From Dehalococcoidia bacterium (GTDB lineage: Bacteria; Chloroflexota; Dehalococcoidia; GIF9; UBA5629), in assembly GCA_028716085.1 (NCBI GenBank), contig JAQUQM010000010.1, positions 1 through 35,255 of the forward strand: a stretch of 35,255 nucleotides of DNA. The letters are read 5' to 3'. Below are positions 1 to 7,694 of this stretch, piece after piece; within the stretch, counting starts at the first letter, position 1; every line of letters begins with the position of its first letter. The notes beneath the pieces are model-generated. The model was not told the origin of the DNA and ran no database searches. It saw only the letters and a program-made list of their open reading frames with translations. Made by a program: the position numbers and the translations under genes.

Positions 1-69
1 AAAAATGACAATAGCAAAGCATGCTTTTTCTATAAGGCCGAAAAGTATACCAACAATCGATTTATCCAT
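1..69 (-). CDS. N-terminus of a small hydrophobic protein, truncated by window edge (MDKSIVGILFGLIEKACFAIVIF...)
   Basis: ATG at 69 on minus strand preceded by GAGGAGATACAG RBS; hydrophobic N-terminus runs off the window. Confidence 0.4.
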   Translation of the reverse strand, partial: MDKSIVGILFGLIEKACFAIVIF

Positions 70-573
70 CTGTATCTCCTCAAGTTAAGTATTTGATTTA
101 AACCGGACAGACACTGCAGCAACCTGGCATGTCGTTATATTTTACACCTTCGATCCATTAAAAACAGCCCTTTTCCTATGTAAACGACAGCAAACCGACT
201 GCCGATAACATCTAATAGTCATGTTTGTAGATGCATTATAGTGTTGTGGATAGTGAACATAGTAATCACAATAGTAAATCGAGTATAGACAACAAATAAA
301 AATTATGGAAAAATTTCTTAATTTACTAGATTAAAGCACGCAAATACATTTGCGGCGCAGCGAGCATACGCCATTTCAGGTACGCCTTTTGATTAATCGG
401 ATGGTTAAAAATTCAGGGGTTAAACGGATGTTATAAAGATGGCGATATGATTTACTTGAGTAAGCGAAATAAGTAGGGCCTGCCAGATAGCAAAAAGAAA
501 ATAGACGATTAATAGACTGCTTAACAAGAGATATCAGGCAGGGCTGACAAGATAAAAAATCAGGAGTGCTACC

Positions 574-984
574 ATGAAAGAATCACAATCAATCGTAGTT
601 CTAGTTTATGCACTTGTGGTTGTGGTGATTGTTACGGCAGGATTTATCTTCCAGAGACAACCTGTAGAAATTGAACGTACCTATCTTACTCCCCAGGAAG
701 CAAAGCAGATGATTGATCAGAGCGGTGATTTGATAATAATCGATGCGTCGCGTTATTTTTATGAAAAAGGGCATTTGCCGGGCGCACTTAACTATCCCAA
801 GTGCGCATTTGAAAGCGCAATCTCAGGACTTGATAAGTCTAAAACTTATTTAATTTATTGCCATGGATTCGGGTCACCGGCCTTAAGCGCCTATCGACTC
901 AAAGATGCTGGATTTGATAAGGTATATACTCTTTTAGGCAATTACGGCGCATGGGTTGATGCCGGTTACCCTATCGAGAATTGA
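574..984 (+). CDS. Rhodanese-like domain protein with N-terminal membrane anchor
   Basis: N-terminal TM (IVVLVYALVVVVIVTAGFIF); rhodanese pattern IIDASRYFYEKGHLPGALNYP...YCHGFGSPALSAYRLKDAGFDKVYTLLGNYGAW; RBS AGGAG upstream. Confidence 0.85.
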   Translation: MKESQSIVVLVYALVVVVIVTAGFIFQRQPVEIERTYLTPQEAKQMIDQSGDLIIIDASRYFYEKGHLPGALNYPKCAFESAISGLDKSKTYLIYCHGFGSPALSAYRLKDAGFDKVYTLLGNYGAWVDAGYPIEN

Positions 985-1029
985 GATGATCTACTCTGTT
1001 CTCTACCTCCTCACATTTGTCGGGATATA

Positions 1030-1374
1030 CTACCTCTGGAAGGCAGTGAAATATCCTGGCTTCGGTATAGCGGCACGCGTAGCTGTACCCCTGGCAGCGG
1101 CATCAGAAGAAGCTGTAGGTTCCTTGCTCGTGCCGGAAGCTGTCTCCCTGGCATGGCCCAGTATTAGAAGGAGGCCAGTGAAATAGAGGCCTGCAACCGA
1201 GCCGATAATGGGAAATATCAGTTTAAATATGTGAATTTTAAGAGATGCATCCAGTTGGAAACCAATCCAGAAGCATCCTCCCATGCACACCGGCATGATT
1301 ATGAAGAATACGATAGGAAACTTGATAAAGAATTCAAACCAGGAAGTGTTAATATTTTGAAGTTTTTTCAACAT
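1030..1374 (-). CDS. Small membrane protein (about 2 TM), unknown
   Basis: Two hydrophobic segments; its ATG overlaps the stop of the upstream small ORF (ATGTTGA), suggesting translational coupling. Confidence 0.5.
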   Translation of the reverse strand: MLKKLQNINTSWFEFFIKFPIVFFIIMPVCMGGCFWIGFQLDASLKIHIFKLIFPIIGSVAGLYFTGLLLILGHARETASGTSKEPTASSDAAARGTATRAAIPKPGYFTAFQR

Positions 1375-1481
1375 AGCGACAACACCCAGCTTAATATTCC
1401 GAAGGCAGCAATGAATGCAGCAACGATACCGGAAGCTATTATTGCGGATACCAGCCCTACTATGTATTCATTACCATCCAT
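1368..1481 (-). CDS. Very small single-TM protein (MDGNEYIVGLVSAIIASGIVAAFIAAFGILSWVLSLC)
   Basis: Internal Met of the 64-aa ORF follows AGAAGGAGG-like RBS; stop overlaps next ORF start. Confidence 0.5.
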   Translation of the reverse strand: MDGNEYIVGLVSAIIASGIVAAFIAAFGILSWVLSLC

Positions 1482-1582
1482 GATAAACCTCCTTCTATTT
1501 ATCTCCGCGGCCACCGGGCTTACCCCCGCCAGGCGTTGGCCCGGTGCCGTGGTTATTAACAACCTTTACGGTTTGTCTCCTG

Positions 1583-1804
1583 TTAGCTTCCCTGCGAACC
1601 TGCCAGTATTTGATCTTGTAAATATTTCAGACAAATATCCGGGTAATGAACCGCCAAGCCCTGAAGGAATCGCCGCCCCGGCTTTTTATCGCCAGTTAGA
1701 ACGAGGCATAGCATCGACGGAGATATGCCCAACTTTGCTGCGAGCTTGGCGTTTGTCAGCTTTTCCTGCTGCATTATTTTGTAAAGTTCGGACTGCAATT
1801 TCAC
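1583..1804 (-). CDS. Small HTH (XRE/Cro-like) DNA-binding protein
   Basis: C-terminal half of the ORF track entry: MQQEKLTNAKLAAKLGISPSMLCLVLTGDKKPGRRFLQGLA resembles an XRE-type HTH; likely GTG start at 1804. Confidence 0.6.
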   Translation of the reverse strand: MKLQSELYKIMQQEKLTNAKLAAKLGISPSMLCLVLTGDKKPGRRFLQGLAVHYPDICLKYLQDQILAGSQGS

Positions 1805-1805
1805 A

Positions 1806-1890
1806 TTTACTATATTAAATGAAATATTTACTATTATCAATAGTTTTAGGGAAATTTGACATGGTTTTAAAAAAGATTTACTATGGTAAA
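1806..1890. promoter_or_regulatory. Candidate operator array: three TTTACTAT repeats, the last inside palindrome TTTACTATGGTAAA
   Basis: TTTACTAT at 1806-1813, 1827-1834, 1877-1884 in the intergenic region between divergent HTH genes. Confidence 0.5.
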
Positions 1891-1922
1891 CCGATAGCTT
1901 TGGGGTGGGTGCTTGATGTTCT

Positions 1923-2504
1923 ATGTTAGCAAAATATGTCAAGGAGACCCGCTTAAAAAGAGGACTATCGCAAGCAGAGCTGGCGAAGCTGGCCGGTCTG
2001 TCTCCGGCTTTTATATGCCGCATAGAAAAAGGAGATTATAAATCAGTTACAGTCGGTTCTTTGAACAAACTGTCCCGGGCCTTGAAGGTATCCATCGGAG
2101 ATTTAAGCAACCTGGTCTTGAACAAAGGTCACCGGGAAGATTTGCTGCAGAAAACACCCTATGAGATAATTAATGAACTATCGCTTTCTTTGCCAGTAAT
2201 CGTACCGGTTTATACTGCTTTTAATAGCAGGCAAATAATAGAATATGCCTTTGTGCCGAGGGAGTTGGCTACAAATGGGGGGAAAGAGATGAAGCTGATT
2301 GGCATAAAGTCCAATGACCTTGAGTATGATGATATCGTACATAGAGGCGATATCATGATATGCGGCAAGGACATACCACCCAGTCCCGGTGATCTCTGCC
2401 TGATCATGAACGGCGATCAAGTCACAATTGCCCCTTACAAGAAAAAAGATGATGTCTATGCCGTTATTGTGCAGGTAGTCAGAATGGTCAAGAAACTGGT
2501 CTGA
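1923..2504 (+). CDS. XRE-family transcriptional regulator with S24/LexA-like C-terminal domain
   Basis: HTH: VKETRLKRGLSQAELAKLAGLSPAFICRIEKGDYKSVTVGSLNKLSRAL; C-terminal GIKSNDLEYDDIVHRGDIMICGKDIPPSPGDLCLIMNGDQVTIAPY resembles S24-type fold without the usual catalytic Ser. Confidence 0.85.
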   Translation: MLAKYVKETRLKRGLSQAELAKLAGLSPAFICRIEKGDYKSVTVGSLNKLSRALKVSIGDLSNLVLNKGHREDLLQKTPYEIINELSLSLPVIVPVYTAFNSRQIIEYAFVPRELATNGGKEMKLIGIKSNDLEYDDIVHRGDIMICGKDIPPSPGDLCLIMNGDQVTIAPYKKKDDVYAVIVQVVRMVKKLV

Positions 2505-2636
2505 ATACGGCATCTATACAATATTCACCGGTCCATATTCCACCCGAACCTGTTATTTATATCCCGGATATAAGACTCATGACATAACTCTTCTTGCTGC
2601 ATACTGCTATTTGAATTAACAAATCAGGAGAATAAT

Positions 2637-2668
2637 AAAGGAGGCGCTCCGTGTGGAGCGCCTCCTTT
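2637..2668. terminator. Strong hairpin, probable (bi-directional) intrinsic terminator
   Basis: Perfect inverted repeat AAAGGAGGCGCTCC-GTGT-GGAGCGCCTCCTTT downstream of the archaellin-like gene (minus) and the XRE gene (plus). Confidence 0.75.
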
Positions 2669-2687
2669 CGTTTCTAGTCAAATTGTT

Positions 2688-3308
2688 TTAGTGCAGGTCC
2701 ATTATCCTTTCTAATCCAGCTGGTAACGTCCTCTGGATGGTGATGGTTGAGCCCAAGGCTGGCTTGACCTGTAAATTGAAGGCATCGTTGTAGGTAAGAT
2801 TGTCAGCCAGAGTATTACCATCCCCGAGATCATCGGTATCTATGGTAATTTCAAACTGCTCTCCCGGTTCCAGCAGGTTATCCCCGTCGTCGTTGCCAAT
2901 GGCCTCCACAGTCCATTTCACGTTATTGATGTAGTCCGCAGCGGTTGTTAAACTGATAACACATTTATTGGTGGCGTTATCGCTGCCGTTGCAAGGGGTC
3001 ATATCGATAGGGTTGCCTGCAATAGCATTCTTCACGGTGAAAAGGATCCTCTCTACGCAGGTCGTGGAATTATCCGTCATGGCAATCACAGAGCCGGAGA
3101 TCTCCAGGTTGCTCTTTGCTTCGTTGAGGCCGGCATAGATGGTTTCCTTGCCCCTTTCAGCCGAGAACAGGCCTGCGCTCAGTACTGCGTAGCCAAAGAC
3201 CGCAGCCACGGTGACGAATGCGATCAGGATGATAGCTGTTTCCAGGCCGGTCATGCCTCTTTCACTTCTGTGTAATTCGAACATTGCTTTCATTAATTTA
3301 TTAAACAT
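2688..3308 (-). CDS. Archaellin-like (archaeal flagellin/type IV pilin-like) protein, copy 1
   Basis: Class III signal peptide SERG|MTGLETAIILIAFVTVAAVFGYAVLSAGLFSAERGKETIYAGLNEAKSNLEISGSVIA; C-terminal domain with DGDNLLEPGEQFEITID. Confidence 0.85.
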   Translation of the reverse strand: MFNKLMKAMFELHRSERGMTGLETAIILIAFVTVAAVFGYAVLSAGLFSAERGKETIYAGLNEAKSNLEISGSVIAMTDNSTTCVERILFTVKNAIAGNPIDMTPCNGSDNATNKCVISLTTAADYINNVKWTVEAIGNDDGDNLLEPGEQFEITIDTDDLGDGNTLADNLTYNDAFNLQVKPALGSTITIQRTLPAGLERIMDLH

Positions 3309-3479
3309 TTTAATTCTCCCTATTTACGCCTGAGTTTTTTACTTGCTCAGGCCATTCATTTTTCTAATTTAATACCGGATATTGAATTTTATTCTGTTCT
3401 CCTCCTTGATTTTGAGACCTATTCTATTGTATTGGATCGCGAGCAGTTACAGAATATATCTTAAAGCAGCGAAAATAAA

Positions 3480-3517
3480 TGACCCATGTATCCTATTTCG
3501 TCCAGTACTATAGTACT
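3480..3517 (-). promoter_or_regulatory. Conserved motif upstream of archaellin-like copy 1 (TGACCCA...ATAGTACT on + strand)
   Basis: Same bipartite motif and spacing as 5067-5104 upstream of copy 3. Confidence 0.5.
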
Positions 3518-3694
3518 TTTTACGTTTGCGCCATTGATAAATTGTTATCTTGTGCAATAGGGGAGCTAAGATGAATATGAATACGTACTACACCATAGAG
3601 AGAATACGGAACTCGTTTTGATCCCTCGTGGGGAATTGCTTGGATTGACGATGTAATCTGTTTAAACGAGAAGGTGAAGCCGAATCCTGGCGTA

Positions 3695-4312
3695 TCAGTG
3701 CAGGTCCATATACCTGTCTATCTGGGGAGGTAATGTCCTTTGGATAGCGGCTGAAGCGCCGATTGACGGATTTACCTGTATGGTAAAGATATCGTTTGCC
3801 GTAAGGTTATCAGATAAGGAATTTCCATCTCCGAGGTCGGTGACATCAATAGTTATTTCGAATTGCTCGCCTGTTTCAAGCAGGTTGTCTCCGTCCGTTG
3901 CTCCCACGTCCTGTTTTGTCCACTTGGCGTTGCTGATGTTGCTGCCTGAGGTGATCAGGCTGATAACGCAGTTATTGGTAGCGTTGTCACTCCCGTTGCA
4001 GGGTGTCAGGTCAATGGGATTTCCGGCAACGGCATTTTTAAGCGTAAAGACCAGCCACCGCACGTTGGTATTGTCTTCACTCCGGGCAATAACCGACCCG
4101 GAGATCTCCACGTTGCTTTTTGCTTCGCTCAGACCGGCATAGAGTGTTTCCTTATCCCTCTCGGCTGAGAATAGCCCTGCGCTTAAAATGGCATAGCCGA
4201 AAACTGCCGCCACTGTAACAAAGGCGATCAGGATAATAGCTGTTTCCAATCCTGTCATACCTTGCTGATTACAGAGAGGACTACTCTTCAAGTCTGTGGA
4301 GTTTTCAGGCAT
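3695..4312 (-). CDS. Archaellin-like protein, copy 2
   Basis: NQQG|MTGLETAIILIAFVTVAAVFGYAILSAGLFSAERDKETLYAGLSEAKSNVEISGSVIA; paralogous to 2688-3308 and 4397-5014. Confidence 0.85.
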   Translation of the reverse strand: MPENSTDLKSSPLCNQQGMTGLETAIILIAFVTVAAVFGYAILSAGLFSAERDKETLYAGLSEAKSNVEISGSVIARSEDNTNVRWLVFTLKNAVAGNPIDLTPCNGSDNATNNCVISLITSGSNISNAKWTKQDVGATDGDNLLETGEQFEITIDVTDLGDGNSLSDNLTANDIFTIQVNPSIGASAAIQRTLPPQIDRYMDLH

Positions 4313-4396
4313 ATTAAATCCTGTGTGAGGTAGCAGCTATTTTGCCGAAAGAATTTAAACCTGCTTCAAATCCTGTGAAATTGAGACCGGTCCCGG

Positions 4397-5014
4397 TTAG
4401 TGAAGATCCATAACCTTATCTAAAGCTCCAGGCAAGGTTCGCTGGATCGTGATTACAGCACCGGTGGCAGGTTTTATCTGGATGTTGAATGCAGTGTTAG
4501 CAGTCAGGTTATCGGATAGGGCCTTGCCATCGCCCAGATCCGTCAGATCAATTGTAATCTGGCATTGTTCACCGGCTTCCAACAGATTGTCACTGGCGTC
4601 GGACGCCCATTGAATATTGCTGAGATAGGTTCCTGTCGTTGTAAAGTTGATGACGCATTTGTTCGTGGCGGTGGGCGTGCCGTCGCAGGGTGTTAAATTA
4701 ATGGGATCGCCTCCGGCAGCGTTCTTCACGTTGAATAATATGGTGTCCAAATTCGTTGTATCGGTGCTTTTGCCTATGACTGAACCTGCGAGTTGCAGGT
4801 TACTCTTGGCTTCGGCTAAGCCTTCATAGATGGTCTCTTTCCCCTGCTCCGCAGAAAATAGGCCTGCGCTAAGAACAGCGTAACCGAAGACTGCCGCTAT
4901 AGTAACAAAAGCGATCAGGATTATGGCCGTTTCCAGGCCTGTCATACCTTTTTCATTACTGCTGAAATTATTAAATATTTTCATTTTGCACCTTTCCGCC
5001 ACGTGTTTTGCCAA
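4397..5014 (-). CDS. Archaellin-like protein, copy 3
   Basis: NEKG|MTGLETAIILIAFVTIAAVFGYAVLSAGLFSAEQGKETIYEGLAEAKSNLQLAGSVIG; actual start may be the internal MKIFNNFSSNEKG Met. Confidence 0.85.
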   Translation of the reverse strand: MAKHVAERCKMKIFNNFSSNEKGMTGLETAIILIAFVTIAAVFGYAVLSAGLFSAEQGKETIYEGLAEAKSNLQLAGSVIGKSTDTTNLDTILFNVKNAAGGDPINLTPCDGTPTATNKCVINFTTTGTYLSNIQWASDASDNLLEAGEQCQITIDLTDLGDGKALSDNLTANTAFNIQIKPATGAVITIQRTLPGALDKVMDLH

Positions 5015-5066
5015 AATTCTAACAATACAGACTGATTTACATAAGAACCTGACGGTATAAAGTCAA

Positions 5067-5104
5067 TGACCCAAATGTCCCATTTTCATGTAGAAAATAG
5101 TACT
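5067..5104 (-). promoter_or_regulatory. Conserved motif upstream of archaellin-like copy 3 (TGACCCA...ATAGTACT on + strand)
   Basis: See 3480-3517; starts of the two half-motifs are 30 nt apart in both copies. Confidence 0.5.
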
Positions 5105-5158
5105 ATGAACAGGATCATAAGCTTGTACGGAATGATTTAGATAGTGTATGCGTGTGGA

Positions 5159-6157
5159 CTAATGGAGTTCAGAGAAGCTGAGCTTGTCCAGCCGTTCGAA
5201 ATTATGCCGTGATTCTATCCAGCGGATTGTGCCTGATCGGCCTCTCATTTCAATAGATTGGGTATCGGCTCCGCCGCCGAAGTAGCGCACTCCTTTGAGC
5301 AACTCGCCGCTGCTGATGCCGGTGGCAGAAAAGAATACATCGTCGCTGTCTATCAGATCCTCAATCTTATATACCTTATTCATATTAAATTCATCCTCTT
5401 TGGTCCGAGTTCTTTTGATATCAGGCGCCCAGGCTTTACATTGAATGCCTCCGCCGATGCAGCTTATTGCCGCAGCGGAGAGCACTGCTTCGGGCGTGCC
5501 GCCGATGCCCATTAACACGTCAATTTCCCTGTCCGGAAGTGCTGCCTCAATGCTGGCTTCGACGTCTCCGTCTGAGATAAGCTTGATTCTGGCGCCGGCG
5601 CTTCTGATCTCAGCGAGCAGCTGCTCATGACGCGGCCTGTCCAGAACCACCACGGTAAGCTCGGACATCTTCTTCTTTTTGGCAGCCGCGATGTTTTTAA
5701 GATTCTCTGCTACCGGGGCGTTGATATCAATGACGTCTTTTGCCTCGGCCCCGGTGGCGATCTTATTCATGTAAACGAATTCCCTGGGGCAATGCATGGT
5801 GCCTCTGGCCGAAAGCGCCACCACCGAGATGGCACCGGGCAGGCCACGGGCTACAAGATTGGTGCCGTCAACGGGGTCCACAGCAATATCAACCTTCAAG
5901 CTGGAGCCGTCACCGATATGCTCTCCAATAAATAACATGGGAGCGTGGTCTTTTTCCCCCTCGCCGATTACTACAATGCCATCCATCCTCACATAGCCCA
6001 GTGTATGGCGCATGGCTGTGACTGCCGCTTCATCCACCACGTTTTTCTCGCCTCTACCCAGGTAACGGGCTGCACTAAGGGCCGCAGCCTCGGTAACACG
6101 GACAAGCTCCATGGCAATGTTGCGTTCGATAGGCCCTTCAGAATTTTCAGCTTTCAT
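5159..6157 (-). CDS. glpX: Fructose-1,6-bisphosphatase class II (GlpX family)
   Basis: IGEGEKDHAPMLFIGEHIGDGSSLKVDIAVDPVDGTNLVARGLPGAISVVALS; GIGGTPEAVLSAAAISCIGG; full-length 332 aa. Confidence 0.95.
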   Translation of the reverse strand: MKAENSEGPIERNIAMELVRVTEAAALSAARYLGRGEKNVVDEAAVTAMRHTLGYVRMDGIVVIGEGEKDHAPMLFIGEHIGDGSSLKVDIAVDPVDGTNLVARGLPGAISVVALSARGTMHCPREFVYMNKIATGAEAKDVIDINAPVAENLKNIAAAKKKKMSELTVVVLDRPRHEQLLAEIRSAGARIKLISDGDVEASIEAALPDREIDVLMGIGGTPEAVLSAAAISCIGGGIQCKAWAPDIKRTRTKEDEFNMNKVYKIEDLIDSDDVFFSATGISSGELLKGVRYFGGGADTQSIEMRGRSGTIRWIESRHNFERLDKLSFSELH

Positions 6158-6256
6158 AACAATCCCTGGATATCGGGTAAGTGAAACGAATGATAAATAA
6201 TACCCCTATATTGGTTCGAATGTCACGCGGAAGGTTAGTATATGTGCTGACAGTGG

Positions 6257-6330
6257 TCGGGGTGGTCGGATTTGAACCGACGACCACCTGAACCCCATTC
6301 AGGTGCGCTACCAGGCTGCGCTACACCCCG
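6257..6330 (-). tRNA. tRNA-Pro (anticodon GGG)
   Basis: Minus strand CGGGGTGTAGCGCAGCCTGGTAGCGCACCTGAATGGGGTTCAGGTGGTCGTCGGTTCAAATCCGACCACCCCGA folds as cloverleaf; anticodon loop ATGGGGT. Confidence 0.97.
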
Positions 6331-6422
6331 TGTCTGTGGAACGAAAATATGTTATCATAAATAGGCAATTGCGGGCAATGTAAATTGCCTCAATTTTATT
6401 TTATTATTAAGAGGTTTTTGAA

Positions 6423-7691
6423 TTGGCTGGAAAACACCGAAAAGAGAAGGTTGTCAGAATCCCTACCAAACATCAGCTTTCGAAATGGGAAAGACAGAAA
6501 AAAGTATCGCGCATCATAATCATCTGTAGCGCTGTTTTTGTTGTTGCGCTCATTGGATTGGTCGTCGCCGGTTATTATATGGAGCAGTTGGCGCCATACC
6601 AGAGAACGGTGATAAAGGTTAATGATGCCAGTTTTGACATGGTTTATTACATCAAAGCGTTGGATGCTTATACGAAGAGTCAAGAGGACGATGTTGTAAA
6701 ACAATTAACTAATATCGCGGAAACAGCTATTCAGCAGGGCGCAGTGGTCAGGGAAAAAGCGGCAGACCTGGGCATATCCGCCAGCGATGATGAGGTAAGC
6801 AACGGGATCAAACAATTGAACATGGAAGATAACCTTGTTACCCGGGATATTGTGAAAGCCATGGTACTTTCACAAAAAATAGTGGAGGACTATTGTTTGC
6901 CAAAACAGCCTACTGCTGCGGATACCGTAGAAGTGCAGGCGATGCTTCTGGAAAGCAAAACCATGGCTGCTGACCGGAAACAAAAACTGCTTATGGGTGA
7001 AAATTTTACATTAATGGCATCAACACTATCGGTTGATCCAACAACACAGTCCAAAGGGGGCTATCTGGGCTGGCTGCCCAAAGGCTACGAGGACTATGCG
7101 TTTAAGGGCTCGGGCGACCTGGCTTTTAAAGATACTATGTATACGATGAAACCCAAGGAGATCAGCGATCCCATTTTTGATAATAATATAGAGAAGCCGT
7201 TTGGTTACTGGGTACTTGAAGTGATCGAGATTGACCAGACCAAGGGCAGGCACGCCGAAGGTATTTTATGCGCCAGCAAAGAGCAGGCTGAAGAAATAAG
7301 AATCAGGCTTGCGAACGGCGAAAACTTTGCTGACCTGGCAAAGCAGTATTCTCAGCATGCCAGCAAGGATAGTGGTGGTGATCTCGGTTGGAGAGTTCCG
7401 GGAACTACGCAAGGCATGCTTGACAGGATGATTGCCTCGTTACAGCCAAATACTGTCAGCGATGTATTAAGGGACGATAGTGTTAAAACCAAAGGTGGTT
7501 ACTGGATAGTGCAGGTGCTCAATAACCAGCCGGACCGCCCTTTGGATCAAGATGTACGGGATAAACTGGCAGATAAGTGTTTTAGTGAATGGCTCAACGA
7601 TCAAGCTAAGAATGCCAGGATAGAAAACCTGATGACTCAGGATGACAAAGATTGGGCAGTTCAACGTTTAATAAACAGCAGGAAAAAGTAG
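6423..7691 (+). CDS. Membrane-anchored parvulin-type peptidyl-prolyl isomerase (PrsA/SurA-like), two parvulin-like repeats
   Basis: N-terminal TM; ENFTLMASTLSVDPTTQSKGGYLGWLPKG and ENFADLAKQYSQHASKDSGGDLGWRVPG; TTG start. Confidence 0.85.
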   Translation: MAGKHRKEKVVRIPTKHQLSKWERQKKVSRIIIICSAVFVVALIGLVVAGYYMEQLAPYQRTVIKVNDASFDMVYYIKALDAYTKSQEDDVVKQLTNIAETAIQQGAVVREKAADLGISASDDEVSNGIKQLNMEDNLVTRDIVKAMVLSQKIVEDYCLPKQPTAADTVEVQAMLLESKTMAADRKQKLLMGENFTLMASTLSVDPTTQSKGGYLGWLPKGYEDYAFKGSGDLAFKDTMYTMKPKEISDPIFDNNIEKPFGYWVLEVIEIDQTKGRHAEGILCASKEQAEEIRIRLANGENFADLAKQYSQHASKDSGGDLGWRVPGTTQGMLDRMIASLQPNTVSDVLRDDSVKTKGGYWIVQVLNNQPDRPLDQDVRDKLADKCFSEWLNDQAKNARIENLMTQDDKDWAVQRLINSRKK

Positions 7692-7694
7692 GAT

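Noticed and set aside
956-1186. 76-aa plus-strand ORF overlapping the end of the rhodanese gene
   Set aside because: Overlaps the rhodanese stop and is antisense to the better-supported 1030-1374 ORF; no recognizable domain.
1231-1818. 195-aa plus-strand ORF
   Set aside because: Lies antisense to the small membrane-protein genes and the Cro-like gene; composition and lack of motifs suggest a shadow ORF.
2637-2668. Hairpin arm CCTCCTTT resembling anti-Shine-Dalgarno, considered as a regulatory RNA
   Set aside because: Position downstream of two converging genes fits a simple bidirectional terminator better.
3780-4142. 120-aa plus-strand ORF in archaellin-like copy 2
   Set aside because: Entirely antisense to a well-supported paralogous gene.
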